A stretch of 64,000 bases of DNA from Microbacteriaceae bacterium PS02344 (lineage in GTDB: Bacteria > Actinomycetota > Actinomycetes > Actinomycetales > Microbacteriaceae): assembly GCA_029959905.1 (NCBI GenBank), contig JASCNZ010000009.1:1-64000 (forward strand), in the 5' to 3' direction. Shown one piece after another: positions 25,365 to 33,529 of the stretch. Every line of letters begins with the position of its first letter. Position 1 is the stretch's first letter. The notes beneath the pieces were generated by a model. The model was not told where the DNA came from, did no database searches, and saw only the letters and a list, made by a program, of their open reading frames with translations. The position numbers and the translations under genes are program-made.

Positions 25365-27068
25365 ATGTCGACGATTGATTTTGAACCCACCAAACGCACC
25401 ATCGAGGATCTCCTAACCGGTCCGGATCTTTACATCATCCCGCGGTTCCAGCGACCATATAGTTGGGATGCGGCGAACCTAGACGACTTTTGGCGTGACG
25501 TTGTATTTGACAATCCGATTGGGTATTTCATCGGGCCCATGGTCGCATGGCGGGAGAGCGATGGCCCTATGAGAAGACTTGTAGACGGCCAACAGCGCTT
25601 GACCACAATCATCATATTTCTCGCCGTGGTCAGAGATGAATTCAATCGTCTCGGAGAAACTCAGCTAGCCGCGGGCATTCACCGCTATCTTGAAAAAGCC
25701 GATCGCAATAACGAACTGCACTTCACGCTTTCACCAGAGACGCCATCACCATTCCTATCCCAGGCCATCCTGCGAGACACTCCTGATCGAACGGTACATC
25801 CCCTCTCGGAGGAGGAGAGTGCTCTTGCGAAGGCGCTGGACGCGATCGAACGAAAGGTGAGCGAGGAGGTTCAGAAGAAGAGCGATCCGACACGACGCCT
25901 GCAAGAGCTCCGGGACACGCTCCTAGGCCTCCGCGTGATTTGGATAGAGCACAGTAGCGAGGACGATGCCTATGTGATTTTCGAGACGCTCAACAGCCGT
26001 GGGAAGGATCTCGAAGTGGCGGACCTCCTGAAGAATCACCTCCTCAACAGACTGCGCGGGAACGGCAACGCCGCCGCGGATGCAGCTCGAGGCAAATGGG
26101 ACTCCATGCGACATGTTCTTGAGGCATCCGAGGGCCACCGTCGCATCGACGCAAACCGGTTCATCTTGCATTGGTGGCTATCTCAGAAGGAGTACGTCGC
26201 TGAGCGGAAGCTATTCTTAGCTATCAAAAACAACGTCAAATCCAAGCCCCAGGCCCGAGAAACGCTCAGCTCGCTCGCGCGAGACTCGGTTTCCTACCGG
26301 TCAGTGATGGAACCGGCCTCTCGAAAATGGCCGACGGAAGAGGCGAAGGCTGAAAGCAGCCTACGAGCTCTCGAGATCTTCGGGATAACGCAACCCGCCC
26401 CGCTTCTTCTCGCATTACAGCGCGCTCGCACTGGGTCTCCAAAACTTGGCGCCCAGCACTTCAACAGGACGCTAGAAACTATCGAACGTTTTCATTTTCA
26501 ACATACTATGGTGAGCCAGCTGCGAAGTAGCGGCGGTGTTTCTGAGATGTACGCGAAAGGGGCTAGGGATCTTTTCGCCGCAGCGAACGATCAGCAAGCT
26601 CGCGCGAGCGTCCTAAGTGAATTTCGGAAAAAGCTGCAAGACCGTAAGCCCGAGCGAGATCAGTTTGTGCTGGGGTTCAAAGAACGATTCTTTTTTACAA
26701 ACGAGCACACGCGAGACAGCAAGCTCGTGCGGTACGTGCTGGGCACCTTCCTCAGGGCTGCATCGCCGACGACGAGTCTGAATAATCTCTCCATCGAACA
26801 TATTATGCCGCAAAGCTCGATCAAGTCCGGTATGCCATTCGAAATCGTGGCGGGCATCGGAAATTTGTTGCTCGTTAACGACGATGTAAATCATAAGCTT
26901 GGAAATAAGGACTTTGCTAGCAAGAAAAGCATTCTCGGCAAGGACGGCCGGAGTTTCGATATCGGTGGCGTTCTGGACGCCGACACTTGGTCTCGCGACG
27001 AGATCGAGGCACGAACCCTACTTCTTGCGGAACGTGCTTACGACGAGGTTTGGAAGTTGCCGTCCTGA
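25365..27068 (+). CDS. DUF262/DUF1524 nuclease (GmrSD/SspE-like)
   Basis: A 567-residue single-chain protein. The N-terminal DUF262 domain has IPRFQRPYSW (residues 25-34) and the nucleotide-handling motif VDGQQRLT (73-80). The C-terminal DUF1524 domain has the HNH-type core IEHIMPQS (477-484) followed by GNLLLVNDDVNHKLGN. This architecture occurs in the modification-dependent type IV enzyme GmrSD and in SspE, both anti-phage. No dnd/ssp genes are adjacent, so the target is open; modified phage DNA is the default guess. AAAGGAAG precedes the ATG at 25365; the 80 residues open upstream overlap the excalibur gene. The base composition is clearly AT-richer than the flanks, which points to transfer. 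Confidence 0.88.
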   Translation: MSTIDFEPTKRTIEDLLTGPDLYIIPRFQRPYSWDAANLDDFWRDVVFDNPIGYFIGPMVAWRESDGPMRRLVDGQQRLTTIIIFLAVVRDEFNRLGETQLAAGIHRYLEKADRNNELHFTLSPETPSPFLSQAILRDTPDRTVHPLSEEESALAKALDAIERKVSEEVQKKSDPTRRLQELRDTLLGLRVIWIEHSSEDDAYVIFETLNSRGKDLEVADLLKNHLLNRLRGNGNAAADAARGKWDSMRHVLEASEGHRRIDANRFILHWWLSQKEYVAERKLFLAIKNNVKSKPQARETLSSLARDSVSYRSVMEPASRKWPTEEAKAESSLRALEIFGITQPAPLLLALQRARTGSPKLGAQHFNRTLETIERFHFQHTMVSQLRSSGGVSEMYAKGARDLFAAANDQQARASVLSEFRKKLQDRKPERDQFVLGFKERFFFTNEHTRDSKLVRYVLGTFLRAASPTTSLNNLSIEHIMPQSSIKSGMPFEIVAGIGNLLLVNDDVNHKLGNKDFASKKSILGKDGRSFDIGGVLDADTWSRDEIEARTLLLAERAYDEVWKLPS

Positions 27069-27267
27069 CAGGCCGCGCGCCAGGTAGTCGCGGCAACCGC
27101 GGCGACACCAAGTCAGGGAGAATCCGGATTTCAATGAGCGCCGAGGGCCCTACCCGCCGCGATGCCTATCGGGAGCATGGCGGCGCGGCATGACCCCATG
27201 TGCTGACCTGACCTTGCAAGCAGGACGAGGCAATGACCTTCGCTCCTACAGCAAGAAGCGCTGCGGC

Positions 27268-28431
27268 TCAGTCGAACGCGAGCCCCAGCGAGCGCTTGAT
27301 CGCCTCCGCCGCGGCGAGTGCAAGCCGTGGCGGGACCGCGTTTCCAATTTGTCTGAACTTGGCAGATTGGGGGCCTTCCCATTTCATGCCTAGCGGGAAC
27401 GTCTGAAGGGCGGCAGCTTCCTCGACCGTCAACCTGCGGAGATGGGACGGAACGTCTACGCGGATTTCGCCATCGGCATTCCATAGGCTTGCGTGGTGCC
27501 CCAGGAGCCACGACTCGCCAGCGACACCGTCGACTTCAGCCTGGTCAATGATCGGGGTTTTATTGCCACCCATTGATGCGGCGAGTGTCATGGAAGGCGC
27601 GTCCAAGTTGAGCGGACGGCCAGCACCGTTGAAGAGCATCCCGGCGTATGGCGAGCGTCGCAACACCGGCGACTTTGCAAGCGTTATCTTTGCGGTGCAG
27701 AAGGAGTCATTACCAGGGGTTCCGTAGGGAGGAAGCTGTCGAAGGGCGTCCCTCACCGTCGGGGGCGCCTCAACGGTTGTTGGACGCAATTCCTGGGGCA
27801 CGCCGAGCCCCCGCTTGACGCCAATGAGAAACATGCGCTCGCGAGCCTGTGGGGTCCCGAAGTGAGAAGCGTTAGCAAGCGTCAGGACTGTGTCGTAGCC
27901 CAACTCGCTCGCTCGCTCGCGCAGAGCGTCACGGATGCTGGACCAGCGCCTGTTTTGATAGAGAGCCTTCACGTTTTCCAAGAGAAAGGCTTTCGGCTGG
28001 ACCCTGTCGACCATGTCCATGAAATGGAAGACATGCTTCGAGCGCTCATCGTGCGGATCCATCTTCCCCGCCACGCTGAAGCCTTGGCAGGGGGGACCAC
28101 CGATCACCAGGTCAGCTGATCCTCGCTTGGGCAAGTCCCGCTCTGGGACAGCGAGGATGTCTCCGGCCTTCGAGACGTATGACGCAGTCGCCAAATGAGG
28201 CCGTTCGCTCCTCAGCCTACGGAACGCGCCATCGTGGGTCCGGAGCGCATCCTCGTCGAGTTCGCTTACCCACACCGGCTTGAATCCCGCAAGAGCGAAC
28301 CCCAGGTCGAGTCCGCCAGCTCCGGCGTACAGCGAGACGAACGTCCCGAGCGGTCGATCAACCTCGACGACGTCGCTATAGTCGCTGAGTCCGCCAGTCG
28401 AGCGTGCGAGATCGGCGTCGTGAGGAATCAT
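27268..28431 (-). CDS. DNA (cytosine-5) methyltransferase
   Basis: A 387-residue C5 methyltransferase of the Dcm/M.HhaI type using S-adenosylmethionine. The motifs are in normal order: I at FVSLYAGAGGLDLGF (31-45), IV GGPPCQGFS with catalytic Cys115, VI LLENV, VIII TPQARERMF, a target-recognition stretch (about 210-310), IX RRLTVEEAAALQTFP and X FRQIGNAVPP. The recognition sequence cannot be read. It is divergent, across a 134-bp gap, from an unknown 545-residue protein that may be its restriction partner. TATCCT lies 6 nt before the ATG at 28431, so the message is probably leaderless. The 199-bp gap to the DUF262 gene shows no feature. Confidence 0.93.
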   Translation of the reverse strand: MIPHDADLARSTGGLSDYSDVVEVDRPLGTFVSLYAGAGGLDLGFALAGFKPVWVSELDEDALRTHDGAFRRLRSERPHLATASYVSKAGDILAVPERDLPKRGSADLVIGGPPCQGFSVAGKMDPHDERSKHVFHFMDMVDRVQPKAFLLENVKALYQNRRWSSIRDALRERASELGYDTVLTLANASHFGTPQARERMFLIGVKRGLGVPQELRPTTVEAPPTVRDALRQLPPYGTPGNDSFCTAKITLAKSPVLRRSPYAGMLFNGAGRPLNLDAPSMTLAASMGGNKTPIIDQAEVDGVAGESWLLGHHASLWNADGEIRVDVPSHLRRLTVEEAAALQTFPLGMKWEGPQSAKFRQIGNAVPPRLALAAAEAIKRSLGLAFD

Positions 28432-28565
28432 CAGATTAGGATAACCGACCGAGCTCGCTAGTCGCTCGGCACAGAAGCGTGTCGAACATAGGAACGAGTT
28501 CGCGCAGTCACTCGTTGGTCGTGCGAATATGGCGGTACGTCGACGTCTGAACGGAGCTTCAACGA
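28432..28565. promoter_or_regulatory. Divergent regulatory region of the methyltransferase and its neighbour
   Basis: It holds the leaderless -10 of the methyltransferase gene (AGGATA on this strand, 28438-28443), overlapping dyads CGAAC..GTTCG and ACGAG..CTCGT in the middle, and GGAG 9 nt before the ATG at 28566. No control-protein gene is present, so timing may come from this shared region. Confidence 0.45.
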
Positions 28566-30203
28566 ATGAGTCCTTCTCTTCCGCAGGTCGCTCGGACTCT
28601 CATGCTCCCGCTGAAGAGGACCGCCCATGATGACGTCGTCGCAGCCCTCGCCGATTTCGGCCGCATCAAGGGCCTTAGCCCGGAGGACCTCGCGCTAGTG
28701 CTTCAGGAGGGACTCGAGGCCTGGGAATTGAGCGGCAACGTCGGCGACGTGCTGCGTGATGCTCTCAATGTCGCTCTTCGCTCCACGCCCGACGTTCTGG
28801 AGAGAGTCGACGGCCCCGCCTACTTAAGGATGTACACAAGGCTTCGCACTCGTTCCGGAGACGTCGCCGGACTCACCCACTCCCTGGCTCGCGACCTTCT
28901 GTCTCGCTCTGCGCTTATTGCTCATCTACTCAAAGAAGAACGACTTTCGTGTTCGCAAATCGCGCGGCTACTCGCCTCAACGGACACCAAGCTCGATGTG
29001 TCCTACGGCTCCATTGCCGTAGTGGCACGTGAACTAGGGATGCTGCCAGAGCTGCCGAGGGGGTCCGGCTACGAGGACTTATGGAACCGCGACCGAGACC
29101 TTTCGCTGCACCTCTTCCCCGACTCATCGGTGGAGGAGACAAATCAAATTGCTGCCGAAGCCGTCGAGGCCTGGGTGCAAGAAGTCGACGTCTTGAATCT
29201 GCTCGGATGTTTGAATCCGTTTCAGAGTGAAGCGGCAGAACCATCATGGCCGTACCTGCAAATTCTGCACTGGTGCCTGACGCCTCTCGAGTACTTTGAC
29301 CACCCGGCGAGTTACCTCTATGAGTTCAAGCCCCGCGGACAAGCGGGAGAAACTCTCTTCCGCAACTACCCCGCCGTGACCGGCAACCCAGTACTTAACA
29401 ACGCGAAGGCTGTGGAAACGCTGAATCAGACGTGGTCCCGAAATCGCGGGGGCGAGGATGCCCACGCACTTGTGGCTCTTCTTGGAGCACTCGAGGCCAT
29501 TCCAGCTGTTCCCCGCCGGGAGGCAGCTAGAGTCGTCCGCGCTTGGCTTTGGCGAGTCATCGAGCTCCGAACGATTGAACCGAACTTATTGGAGTCCACG
29601 CCCACCCAGGCCGGCATCGACCTCGTCACCAATTTCATCACCGCCCACGAGACGAACACCCAGGGCGTGATCGAGCAACGTGTGGTCGACTACCTGAGCT
29701 ATCTCTCATTTGGCTGGCCCGGCTGGAGGCCTCGGGGCTTAGGGGACGGAGTGAACGCCTCAAACTTCAGCCGCCACAAGTTGGGAGATGTCGAGTTCAC
29801 AAACGTCGATGAGCGATCCGCGATCGCACTTGAAGCGCACGGCGGCCACCTATCCGCCACGTATGTGCGTAGCCATCAAAAGTCTCTTGCGCGCATTGTT
29901 GATCAGCGACTCGAGGAATCCTGGGCGAATCTTGATGATCCCAGCAATTGGAATATCCGCGTAATTTTTGTCGCGCACAGCAGGTCCACAGATCTGCCCT
30001 TGTTCGACGTCTTACACGGCGTCCCAGTCACCTACGAGTATCTCAATTACGCGCAACTTATCGACATGGCGAACGCCGAGTCCGCAGAACACGATCGCAT
30101 CGCTGCATTCGAGGTCCACGTGCTCGACGCAATGAATCGACGGACAGTTCGCGAATCCGCCCGACAGCGATTCAGGGAGATTCTCAGTGGAGAATACCCC
30201 TGA
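28566..30203 (+). CDS. Unrecognised 545-residue protein, possible restriction endonuclease
   Basis: I do not recognise a family. The N-terminal half is helical; LSCSQIARLLASTDTKLDVS plus VVARELGML (127-160) looks like a helix-turn-helix. The C-terminal third alternates strands and helices: GDVEFTNVDERSAIALEAHGG puts Asp408 14 residues before Glu423-Ala-His425, a spacing like the D..(D/E)xK core of restriction nucleases with His in place of Lys. It is followed by a helix with RSHQKSL and a strand RVIFVAHS. Divergent pairing with a C5 methyltransferase supports a type II restriction partner. GGAG lies 9 nt before the ATG at 28566. It is AT-richer than the flanks. Confidence 0.8.
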   Translation: MSPSLPQVARTLMLPLKRTAHDDVVAALADFGRIKGLSPEDLALVLQEGLEAWELSGNVGDVLRDALNVALRSTPDVLERVDGPAYLRMYTRLRTRSGDVAGLTHSLARDLLSRSALIAHLLKEERLSCSQIARLLASTDTKLDVSYGSIAVVARELGMLPELPRGSGYEDLWNRDRDLSLHLFPDSSVEETNQIAAEAVEAWVQEVDVLNLLGCLNPFQSEAAEPSWPYLQILHWCLTPLEYFDHPASYLYEFKPRGQAGETLFRNYPAVTGNPVLNNAKAVETLNQTWSRNRGGEDAHALVALLGALEAIPAVPRREAARVVRAWLWRVIELRTIEPNLLESTPTQAGIDLVTNFITAHETNTQGVIEQRVVDYLSYLSFGWPGWRPRGLGDGVNASNFSRHKLGDVEFTNVDERSAIALEAHGGHLSATYVRSHQKSLARIVDQRLEESWANLDDPSNWNIRVIFVAHSRSTDLPLFDVLHGVPVTYEYLNYAQLIDMANAESAEHDRIAAFEVHVLDAMNRRTVRESARQRFREILSGEYP

Positions 30204-30214
30204 CCTCGTCCCCG

Positions 30215-31276
30215 TCACTCCCCCGCCGAGTCCGCCTTCTTCCCGCCAGCCTCCAGCACATCCCCGGCGGGCAACTCCTGGTGCCCGCCGAACTGCAACC
30301 TCATCGCCGACAGCACCTGGTTCGCGAAGTGGTCTTCGCCGCGCGACGCGAAGCGCTCGAACAGCGCCGACGACAGCACCGGCACCGGAACGCCTACGTC
30401 GACCGCGGCCTTCACGGTCCAGCGGCCCTCGCCCGAGTCCGAGACGCGACCGGCGAGACCGTCGAGAGTGGGGTTGTCGGCGAGCGCAGCGGCGGTGAGG
30501 TCGAGCAGCCACGACGAGATCACCGATCCGCGGCGCCACAGCTCGGCGACCTTCGACGTGTCGATGGGGAACTGGTAGAACTCCGGCTCTTCGAGCGGGG
30601 CGACCTCGGCGGAATGCTCGGCCTCGCGCACGCCGGCATCCGCGTTCTGCAGCAGGTTCAGGCCCTCGGCGATCGACGCCATGATGCCGTACTCGATGCC
30701 GTTGTGCACCATCTTCACGAAGTGCCCGGCCCCCGACGGTCCGCAGTGCAGGTACCCCTGCTCCTCGGGCGTGAGGTCGCCGGTGCGTCCGGGGGTGCGC
30801 TCGATCTCACCGGCACCGGGAGAGATGGTCTTCAGGATCGGCTCGATGCGCTCGACGGCCTCGTCGGGCCCGCCGACCATGAGGCAGTAGCCGCGGTCGA
30901 GTCCGAACACGCCGCCGCTCGTGCCGATGTCGACGTAGTGGATGCCGCGCTCGCGCAGCGCCGCCGCGCGCCGCACATCGTCGCGGTAGTTCGAGTTGCC
31001 GCCGTCGATGAGGATGTCGCCCTCATCGAGCGCCGCGGCCGCCTCCTCGGCGACCCGACCGGTCAGGCCGGCGGGCACCATCAACCACACCGCCCGCGGA
31101 GCCTCCAGCTTCGATGCGAGATCGGCCATGCTCTCGGCCCCGACGGCGCCCTCCGCGACGAGCGCCTGCACGGCATCCGCATTCACGTCGTAGACCACGC
31201 ACTCGTGCCCGTCACGCATGAGGCGGCGCACGATGTTCGCGCCCATCCGTCCGAGTCCGACCATCGCGAGCTGCAT
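30215..31276 (-). CDS. gnd: 6-phosphogluconate dehydrogenase, decarboxylating
   Basis: Oxidatively decarboxylates 6-phosphogluconate to ribulose-5-phosphate in the pentose phosphate pathway. At 353 residues it is the short GndA-like/YqeC form, not the 470-residue dimer type. It shows MQLAMVGLGRMGANIVRRL (1-19), the substrate loop GGNSNYRDD, VDIGTSGGVFGLDRGYCLMV and the catalytic KMVHNGIEYGIM. The ATG at 31276 has GGAAGGA 6 nt upstream. It ends 11 bp from the convergent end of the restriction island, which marks the island junction. Confidence 0.93.
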   Translation of the reverse strand: MQLAMVGLGRMGANIVRRLMRDGHECVVYDVNADAVQALVAEGAVGAESMADLASKLEAPRAVWLMVPAGLTGRVAEEAAAALDEGDILIDGGNSNYRDDVRRAAALRERGIHYVDIGTSGGVFGLDRGYCLMVGGPDEAVERIEPILKTISPGAGEIERTPGRTGDLTPEEQGYLHCGPSGAGHFVKMVHNGIEYGIMASIAEGLNLLQNADAGVREAEHSAEVAPLEEPEFYQFPIDTSKVAELWRRGSVISSWLLDLTAAALADNPTLDGLAGRVSDSGEGRWTVKAAVDVGVPVPVLSSALFERFASRGEDHFANQVLSAMRLQFGGHQELPAGDVLEAGGKKADSAGE

Positions 31277-31381
31277 GAGGAGTCCTTCCGTCGACTGTGG
31301 GAGACGCCGCGATCTTGGCACGGGCGGCGGACGCGCTCAAGGGCGTTGCGTCGAGGGTGTCTCGCGGCCGCGTGCTGCGTC

Positions 31382-31597
31382 GGGCGGCGGAATGCGGGCG
31401 ATCCGGCGGGATGCAGGTGGAAACGGGCATCCGTCGCCTGCATTCCGTCGCGGCGCCTGCGGATGCTCGCCAAGCGGCGCCCTCGGATGCTCGCCGGCAC
31501 CCGCGTTGGGCGGCGGAATGCGGGCGATCCGGCGGAATGCAGACGGAAACGGGCATCCGTCGCCTGCATCTCGTCGCGGTGCCTGCGGGTGCTCACT
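31382..31597. repeat. Two 90-bp direct repeats containing GGATGCAGG dyads
   Basis: The 393-bp gap between the divergent gnd and NERD genes contains no gene I can support. A segment starting GGGCGGCGGAATGCGGGCGA occurs at 31382-31471 and again at 31508-31597, about 126 bp apart, with few differences. Each copy holds an inverted pair (31408-31446; 31531-31570) around GGAAACGGGCATCCGTCG. CGGATGCTCGCCAAGCGGC also recurs at about 31459 and 31609. Confidence 0.75.
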
Positions 31598-31657
31598 GAG
31601 CGGCGCCCGCGGATGCTCGCCAAGCGGCGACCGCACGCACTGACACGACCCGCCCAC

Positions 31658-31663
31658 TAGTCT
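31658..31663 (+). promoter_or_regulatory. Leaderless -10 box (TAGTCT) of the NERD gene
   Basis: TAGTCT ends 6 nt before the GTG at 31670. There is no ribosome site, which fits a leaderless message. Confidence 0.5.
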
Positions 31664-31669
31664 GAGCGC

Positions 31670-32485
31670 GTGACCGACGCCCCACCGTCCCCGGCCTCGC
31701 CCGACCATCTCGCACCGCCGCCGGTCGGGAGCATTCCGGCCGCGTCGGTGATCGCCGAGTTCTTGCGCGTGCAGGCGGCGGTCGGACCGCGCTCGCGTGC
31801 CGCGCGCTTCTTCGGCCGTAGTCCGCTGACGCCCGACTCCCGCCCCTGGTACCTCGGCGCTCTCGGCGAGCTCGAGGTGGCGAACCGCCTCGACGTACTG
31901 GGCCCTGGGTGGACCGTGCTGCATTCCGTTCCGATTGGCACACGCGGCAGTGACATCGATCACATCGCGGTGGGGCCGGGCGGCGTCTTCACGATCAACA
32001 CCAAGTTCCACGAGGGCGCGAATATCTGGGTCGGGTCGCGGCGCCTCCTGGTCAACGGGCAGAAGACCGATCACCTGCGCAACACCCGCTACGAGGCGCA
32101 ACGTGTGGCCCGGCTTCTCGAACGCACGCTGCGGCGCGCCATCCCCGTCACGGGGGTCATCGCCCTGGTCGGTATCCGGCGTTTGACCTTCAAGAGCCGC
32201 CCCGACGATGCCGTCGTGCTGCGCGCCGGAGAGCTCGCCCGCTGGCTCAGCCGCCAGCCCCCGGTGTTCTCGGCCGAGCAGCTGACGGTCGTCACCGCCA
32301 CCGTCACGGCCCCGAACACCTGGAGCGCGGCAGCACCCGAGCCCGACCTCGGGGCGTTCATGGACCTCCGCGCCGAGACGCAGAGCGCCCGGCGCGTGCG
32401 CATCGGTTGGGCTCTCGGCATGCTCTTCGGCGGGCCGCTCGCCCTCCTGACCGCATTGCAGGTGCTTGCGGGGTCGGTCGGCTGA
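31670..32485 (+). CDS. NERD-domain (nuclease-related) protein
   Basis: A 271-residue protein with a nuclease-related domain at about 60-175: YLGALGELEVANRLDVL (the conserved GExxV), then GSDIDHIAVGPGGVFTINTK with the D..(Q/N)TK catalytic-like core of the PD-(D/E)xK superfamily, then HEGANIWV. A hydrophobic helix ends the chain. Known family functions are vague, with suggested DNA processing. The start is GTG 31670 with a leaderless promoter. Confidence 0.85.
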   Translation: MTDAPPSPASPDHLAPPPVGSIPAASVIAEFLRVQAAVGPRSRAARFFGRSPLTPDSRPWYLGALGELEVANRLDVLGPGWTVLHSVPIGTRGSDIDHIAVGPGGVFTINTKFHEGANIWVGSRRLLVNGQKTDHLRNTRYEAQRVARLLERTLRRAIPVTGVIALVGIRRLTFKSRPDDAVVLRAGELARWLSRQPPVFSAEQLTVVTATVTAPNTWSAAAPEPDLGAFMDLRAETQSARRVRIGWALGMLFGGPLALLTALQVLAGSVG

Positions 32486-32535
32486 CCGGTTGCGCTAGTC
32501 CTTCATCCCGAACTTCTCGCCGCTGGAGACCTGCG

Positions 32536-32856
32536 GTGAGCACATCGGTGCCGCCCGAGACGATCGACGCCGTCGAGGCGCAGATCGACGAGCTCACCGC
32601 CGCCTGCGCCGCCGAGGGCTTGGTCGGGCCGTCGTGCCCGCCGGAGCTGCGCGAGTACGGGGTCTCGCCGGTCGATCCGTCGAGCGTCGAGTGGTTCCGC
32701 TCGCCGGATTACGGCCTCGAGGTCGCCGAGGGGCGCGTGACCTACTCGATGGGGTTCACCGTGAGGGCCGACGGCGAGGTCTTCCCCGTGACCCCCGTGT
32801 ACGTCGGCGACGTGACGCAGAACGACGACGGCACGGTCGTCTACACGCGCCGGTAG
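32536..32856 (+). CDS. Hypothetical protein, 106 residues
   Basis: No recognised family. It is an acidic, soluble protein beginning with a helix (PPETIDAVEAQIDELTAACA) and ending in beta strands (DYGLEVAEGRVTYSMGFTVR). GGAG lies 7 nt before the GTG at 32536. The upstream codons overlap the NERD gene and were rejected as a start. Only two Cys and no signal peptide are seen. Confidence 0.55.
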   Translation: MSTSVPPETIDAVEAQIDELTAACAAEGLVGPSCPPELREYGVSPVDPSSVEWFRSPDYGLEVAEGRVTYSMGFTVRADGEVFPVTPVYVGDVTQNDDGTVVYTRR

Positions 32857-32871
32857 TCACGCGGCCGGGCG

Positions 32872-33447
32872 TCAGCCCGCGGCGATCCCCCGCAGCAGCA
32901 CCCGCACGGTCGCGTCGACCTGCTCCGTCGAGAGCGGGCGTCCGAGCAGCGCCGCGTAGCTCGACATCGCGACGAACTGGTCGGCGATGACGCCGGCATC
33001 GGCATCCGCCCGCACCTCCCCGGTTTCGACCGCCACCGCCAGACGCGACGTCACCCACTCGCGGATCGGCGCGGCGAGGCGTTCGTTCAGAGCGAGGCCG
33101 AGCTCGGCATCCGCCGCCGTCACCGCGATCAACGCGCGCGCTATGGCCACGCCCTCCGAGTCTCCGAGCGACTCGCTCATCGCCGCGAACCACGCCCGCA
33201 GGTCGGCGCCGAGGTCGTGGGTGAACGGCACGGCCACGTCGGCACCGGGCACGGTTCCCTCGAGCAGCGCCTCGCCGAGGATCGCCTGCTTCGACCCCCA
33301 CCACCGGTAGATGGTCTGCTTCGAGACGCCCGCGGCATCCGCCAGCCCCTCGATCGTCACCGCTTCGTAGTGTCCGGCGTAGAGGGCGGCGCGCATCGCA
33401 TCGAGCACCGACCGGCGGGCTTTCTCACTGCGAGGACGAGGCACCAT
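32872..33447 (-). CDS. TetR/AcrR-family regulator
   Basis: A 191-residue repressor. The N-terminal HTH is IEGLADAAGVSKQTIYRWWGSKQAIL (residues 34-59); the rest is the helical ligand-binding domain (TetR_C type). It is divergent from the SDR gene at 33530 with an 82-bp shared promoter, so that gene is the likely target. It is closely similar in its HTH to the regulator at 44153. Confidence 0.9.
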   Translation of the reverse strand: MVPRPRSEKARRSVLDAMRAALYAGHYEAVTIEGLADAAGVSKQTIYRWWGSKQAILGEALLEGTVPGADVAVPFTHDLGADLRAWFAAMSESLGDSEGVAIARALIAVTAADAELGLALNERLAAPIREWVTSRLAVAVETGEVRADADAGVIADQFVAMSSYAALLGRPLSTEQVDATVRVLLRGIAAG

Positions 33448-33529
33448 CCGAGGCTACTCGGGCGTACGATGGTTGATAAGTAGACGCACCGTTGCGAAAC
33501 TCGCGCAGCGCCCGAGCAAGGAGAATCCC

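Noticed and set aside
27069..27267. Possible small gene between the DUF262 and methyltransferase genes
   Set aside because: Short frames overlap either gene end and lack a start signal; nothing else was found in these 199 bp.
31297..31643. Small open frames in the gnd-NERD gap
   Set aside because: They follow the 90-bp direct repeats and give repeated Arg/Gly/Ala strings in several frames, with no ribosome site.
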